Assembly: GCA_016790045.1 (NCBI GenBank)
Contig: JAEUPW010000094.1
Coordinates: 1-63,510 of the forward strand
From: Candidatus Competibacteraceae bacterium
GTDB taxonomy: Bacteria; Pseudomonadota; Gammaproteobacteria; Competibacterales; Competibacteraceae
DNA: 63,510 nucleotides
Direction: 5' to 3'
Under the pieces are notes generated by a model. It was given only the letters and a program-made list of their open reading frames with translations, was not told where the DNA came from and did no database searches. Below are positions 60,752 through 63,510 of the stretch, one piece after another. Positions within the stretch are counted from its first letter, which is position 1. Each line of letters begins with the position of its first letter. The position numbers and the translations under genes were made by a program.

Positions 60752-60774
60752 TATTCCACGTGGAATAGTATAGT
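60752..60774. promoter_or_regulatory. 16-bp palindrome, copy 3, beside a -10-like TATAGT
   Basis: TATTCCACGTGGAATA at 60752-60767, in the gap between divergent scpB and the PqaA-like gene; TATAGT follows at 60769-60774 and could be the -10 of the rightward gene. A protein bound to the palindrome would cover this promoter, so repression is plausible. Confidence 0.75.
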
Positions 60775-60883
60775 GCGCTCCAACTTTTAAGATTTTTCCC
60801 GTTGCCGGGTCGAGTTCTGGGGCGCTGTTGGCGGGTGATTGAAAGCTTATTTCCATTTCGACGCTTTGGAGCTTAGTAAATCA

Positions 60884-63157
60884 ATGCGCAAAAAATCCAA
60901 CGAATCTTGGCGCTACGCCCCCTGGCTGACAGCGCTGTTGCTCGGGCTGGTCGGAACCTCGTCCCTGGCGGCCGAAACCGCTCTGGATCGCTATGTGGCC
61001 AAACCCGATCCCAGCTATGCCTACCGCCAATACGACGTTAAAAACCGGGGCGGTTATAACGCTTATTTTCTCAATATGACCTCCCAGCAGTGGCGTTCCG
61101 CCGCCGAGGTGGACCGGCCGATCTGGCAACATGAAGTGATCGTGGTCATTCCGCAAGTCAGTCTGGACAGCACCGATACGGCAATTTTGTTGATCGACGG
61201 CGGCGACAATATCGGCGCGCCCATCAGCGATGTGGATCAGAATATCGGCCTGATTTCCGTCGCCACCGGCGCGGTGCTGGCAGTGGTGCGGCAGGTGCCC
61301 AATCAACCGCTGCACTTCACCGACGATTCCGCGCGCGCGCGCAAGGAAGACGAAATTCTCGGCTACAGCCTCGATAAAGCGCTGGACACCGGCGATCCGG
61401 AGTGGGCGGTGCATCTGGCCATGACCAAAGCGGCCGTTCGCGCCATGGACACGGTGCAGGATTTTGCGGCGGGCAGGGGTAAGACCATCAACAAGTTCGT
61501 GGTGATGGGCGGCTCCAAGCGCGGCTGGACGACATGGCTGACCGCCGCCGTGGACAAGCGCGTCAAGGCCATCGTCCCGGCGTCCATCGACATGCTGAAT
61601 CTGGGCCAGCAATTCGTGCACCATTATGAAGCCTACGGCTTCTATGCGCCGGCTTTGCGCGACTACGTGGAATTCGATCTGCCCTGCCGGATGCAAACGC
61701 CCCAAGGCCAGGAATTGTTGCGGGTGGTCGATCCCTATTCTTACCGCGATCGCTACATCATGCCGAAGCTGATTTTGAACGCGACCGGCGACCAGTTCTT
61801 CGTCACCGACTCTTCGCGGTTCTATTACGGCGATCTGCCCGGCCCCAAATGGATGCGCTACACGCCGAACACCGATCACAAACAGAGCGAAGACACCATC
61901 GTCAAAGCGCTGTCGTGGATCGACGACGTGCTGGACAACAAAACCAGCCCGCAGATCACTTGGACCAAGGAGGGCAACGACGCGCTGCGCGTGACGGCCA
62001 CCAGCCGGCCCAAGGAAGTGCGCCTGTGGCAAGCCACCAACCCCAACGCCCGCGATTTTCGGCTGGAGAGCGCGGGGCCGATCTGGACCAGCGAAGTGCT
62101 GGCGGCGCAAGCGGACGGCAGCTACGTCGGCAAAGTGCAGCAACCGGCGAGCGGCTGGAAAGCGTTTCTGGTCGAAGTCACGTTTCCGACCGCCGGCGAA
62201 ATCGAGCCGGATCAAATCTATTCGACCGGCGTTCAAATCGTGCCCGATACCTTGCCGTTCGCCGGTCAAGCCTGCGGAGGCTCGCAGAAATTTTATCTGG
62301 AAAGCCCCCGGCAGACATCGTTTGAAAGCGGCATCGGCTTGATCAGGGGCTGGATCTGTCAGGCTAACAAAGTCGAAGTGCAGATCGATAACGGGGCGCG
62401 GCAACAGATCGCCTACGGCACCACCCGCAAGGACACGGCGGATGCTTGCGGCGACGACAACAACGGATTCGGTTACACTTTTAACTGGAATGCCCTGACG
62501 CCCGGCAACCACAGCCTTCGGGTGTTTGCGGACAATAAAGAGTTCAGCAGCGCCACGTTCACCACCACCAGCTTGGGCGAAGATTTTCTGCGAGGGGTAA
62601 GCGGCGAATACAGTCTGCCCAATTTCCCGCGCGCCGGCAGCAATGTCACGGTGCGCTGGTCCGAACCCCACCAGAACTTCGTGATCGTGGGCGCCACTCA
62701 AATTCAGCCCACCAAAGCCGGCATCACAACCCAGGCCGCCTCCCAAGCGCATCTGGAAAGCCCGTACCAAGGCTCGTTTGAAAGCGGCATCGGCTTGATT
62801 CGCGGCTGGATTTGCAACGCCAACACGGTGGACGTGCAAATCGACGGCGGGGAAAAGCAGCGGGTCGCTTACGGGACCAGTCGCCCGGATACCGCGTCGG
62901 CTTGCGGGGACAACAACAACGGTTTCGGCTACACCTTCAACTGGAACACGCTAGGCGGCGGCAATCACACCCTGAAGGCCTTCGCCGACGGCGCGGAATT
63001 CGCCAGCGTCGGCTTTACCGTGACCACCTTGGGCGTTGAATTCCTGCAAGGCGCGAGCGGCGAATACGATTTGCCGAATTTCCCGCGCCCCGGCAAGAGC
63101 GTGACGGTGCGCTGGTCGGAACCCCACCAGAACTTCGTGATCGTCAACTATCGCTGA
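60884..63157 (+). CDS. Secreted PqaA-like (PhoPQ-activated pathogenicity-related) alpha/beta hydrolase with two C-terminal modules
   Basis: 757 residues from ATG at 60884; signal peptide about 1-30 (ALLLGLVGTSSLAAE). The alpha/beta hydrolase (about 32-460) has the nucleophile elbow FVVMGGSKRGW, ATGDQFF and the His in NTDHKQSED, as in the PqaA family. C-terminal to it are two homologous units (about 474-602 and 623-757), each with FESGIGLIRGWIC, CGDDNNGFGYTFNWN or CGDNNNGFGYTFNWN, and VRWSEPHQNFVIV. Function unknown; the modules may bind polymer or cell surface. A GGAG lies 12 nt upstream of the ATG. Confidence 0.85.
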   Translation: MRKKSNESWRYAPWLTALLLGLVGTSSLAAETALDRYVAKPDPSYAYRQYDVKNRGGYNAYFLNMTSQQWRSAAEVDRPIWQHEVIVVIPQVSLDSTDTAILLIDGGDNIGAPISDVDQNIGLISVATGAVLAVVRQVPNQPLHFTDDSARARKEDEILGYSLDKALDTGDPEWAVHLAMTKAAVRAMDTVQDFAAGRGKTINKFVVMGGSKRGWTTWLTAAVDKRVKAIVPASIDMLNLGQQFVHHYEAYGFYAPALRDYVEFDLPCRMQTPQGQELLRVVDPYSYRDRYIMPKLILNATGDQFFVTDSSRFYYGDLPGPKWMRYTPNTDHKQSEDTIVKALSWIDDVLDNKTSPQITWTKEGNDALRVTATSRPKEVRLWQATNPNARDFRLESAGPIWTSEVLAAQADGSYVGKVQQPASGWKAFLVEVTFPTAGEIEPDQIYSTGVQIVPDTLPFAGQACGGSQKFYLESPRQTSFESGIGLIRGWICQANKVEVQIDNGARQQIAYGTTRKDTADACGDDNNGFGYTFNWNALTPGNHSLRVFADNKEFSSATFTTTSLGEDFLRGVSGEYSLPNFPRAGSNVTVRWSEPHQNFVIVGATQIQPTKAGITTQAASQAHLESPYQGSFESGIGLIRGWICNANTVDVQIDGGEKQRVAYGTSRPDTASACGDNNNGFGYTFNWNTLGGGNHTLKAFADGAEFASVGFTVTTLGVEFLQGASGEYDLPNFPRPGKSVTVRWSEPHQNFVIVNYR
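62302..63148 (+). repeat. Duplicated ~130-residue module
   Basis: The two C-terminal units, about 447 bp apart, share long identical DNA runs (for example ACCCCACCAGAACTTCGTGA), so the duplication is recent or kept uniform by gene conversion. A shorter linker separates them. Confidence 0.75.
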
Positions 63158-63183
63158 CCGGCGATCCGTCGGGGATACCCTGA

Positions 63184-63213
63184 CCCTCTCCCGTTCGCGG
63201 GAGAGGGTTTTTT
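63184..63213 (+). terminator. Rho-independent terminator of the PqaA-like gene
   Basis: CCCTCTCCCG, loop TTCG, CGGGAGAGGG, followed by six T: a 10-bp perfect stem with a stable tetraloop, 27 nt after the stop. Confidence 0.95.
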
Positions 63214-63251
63214 AACGTTCGAAAATAAGAGCCTTTTCCCTCATGTCGCCA

Positions 63252-63510
63252 TCAGGCGGCCAGATTCTTCGCGGCGAATTCCCAGTTGAGCAGATTGTCG
63301 ATCACGGCGGCGACGTAATCCGCCCGCCGGTTCTGGTAATCCAAATAGTAGGCGTGCTCCCACACATCGATGGTCAATAGCGGTTGTTGGCCGCGAGCGA
63401 TAGGCGTATCGGCGTTGCCGGTTTTGGTCACGGCCAGCTTGTCGCCGTCCTTGACCAACCAAGCCCAGCCGCTGCCGAATTGGCCGGTCGCCGCTTTAGT
63501 CAATTCAGCC
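63252..63510 (-). CDS. sodB: Superoxide dismutase (Fe/Mn type), C-terminal part
   Basis: The frame is open to the right edge, so the N-terminal domain lies outside. The remaining 85 residues contain [20 protein letters not shown], the metal-ligand motif [19 protein letters not shown] and the final [14 protein letters not shown], as in SodB. Residues before it suggest an Fe-type enzyme. It detoxifies superoxide in the cytoplasm. Confidence 0.93.
   Translation of the reverse strand, partial: AELTKAATGQFGSGWAWLVKDGDKLAVTKTGNADTPIARGQQPLLTIDVWEHAYYLDYQNRRADYVAAVIDNLLNWEFAAKNLAA

Overview
The window reads as chromosomal DNA of a GC-rich gammaproteobacterium. Clues are a FleQ-type flagellar master regulator with its c-di-GMP-binding LFRS motif, sigma-54 and sigma-28 flagellar promoters, a Slp lipoprotein, a PatZ-type acetyltransferase, ScpB and SodB. 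The mixture (Na+-pumping oxaloacetate decarboxylase, two Mrp-type antiporter operons, methylmalonyl-CoA decarboxylase, GH57 enzyme) would suit a Competibacter-like glycogen/PHA-storing organism, but that placement is inference. No tRNA, rRNA, CRISPR array, insertion sequence or prophage was seen.

Layout. 0-1 kb: 3' end of a ModC-like ATPase gene and a YdjM-like membrane protein. 1.1-17.5 kb: a flagellar block entirely on the minus strand, transcribed in the order fliB, fliC, flaG, fliD, fliS, fliT, an orphan AbrB-type regulator, an atypical PilZ protein, fleQ, fliE-F-G-H-I-J-K. Two sigma-54 promoters and one sigma-28 promoter can be read upstream of fliE, fliS and fliC. fleSR and fliL-R are absent. 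17.7-22 kb: assorted genes (Uma2-like nuclease, LysE exporter, Slp lipoprotein, GH57 enzyme, MIF homologue).

22-42 kb is a sodium/proton bioenergetics island. A minus-strand Mrp/Mbh-like operon (E-F-G-DUF4040-B-C-D-D-small membrane protein-D) lies on one side. In the middle, on the plus strand, is a biotin ligase-like gene followed by oadG-oadA-oadB. On the other side is a canonical minus-strand mrpAB(fused)-C-D-E-F-G operon. Start and stop codons overlap (ATGA or GTGA) at nearly every junction, so both Mrp sets look translationally coupled. Oad exports Na+ and the Mrp complexes exchange Na+ for H+, so the island could interconvert the two gradients.

42-58 kb: two small exported or Cys-rich proteins, PatZ-like acetyltransferase with a single-domain response regulator, a PQQ-type sugar dehydrogenase, DgkA, a PAP2 phosphatase, a LysR/DUF1127 divergent pair, a large CHASE4-CHASE-PAS-PAS-GGDEF-EAL protein, RlpA, CrcB with DUF190 (joined by a 29-bp tandem duplication) and a DUF3015/DUF4105 pair. 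Three c-di-GMP turnover or effector genes lie outside the flagellar block or beside fleQ, so c-di-GMP is a theme of the window.

58-63.5 kb is the least explained part: a radical SAM/SPASM peptide-maturase-like enzyme preceded by a possible 36-residue peptide ORF, a small cupin, ScpB (methylmalonyl-CoA decarboxylase) and a secreted PqaA-like hydrolase with two duplicated C-terminal modules. Three identical 16-bp perfect palindromes (TATTCCACGTGGAATA) sit between these genes and nowhere else in the window. They resemble both a repressor operator and a hybrid of the ParB (parS) and Noc binding sites. The window ends inside sodB.
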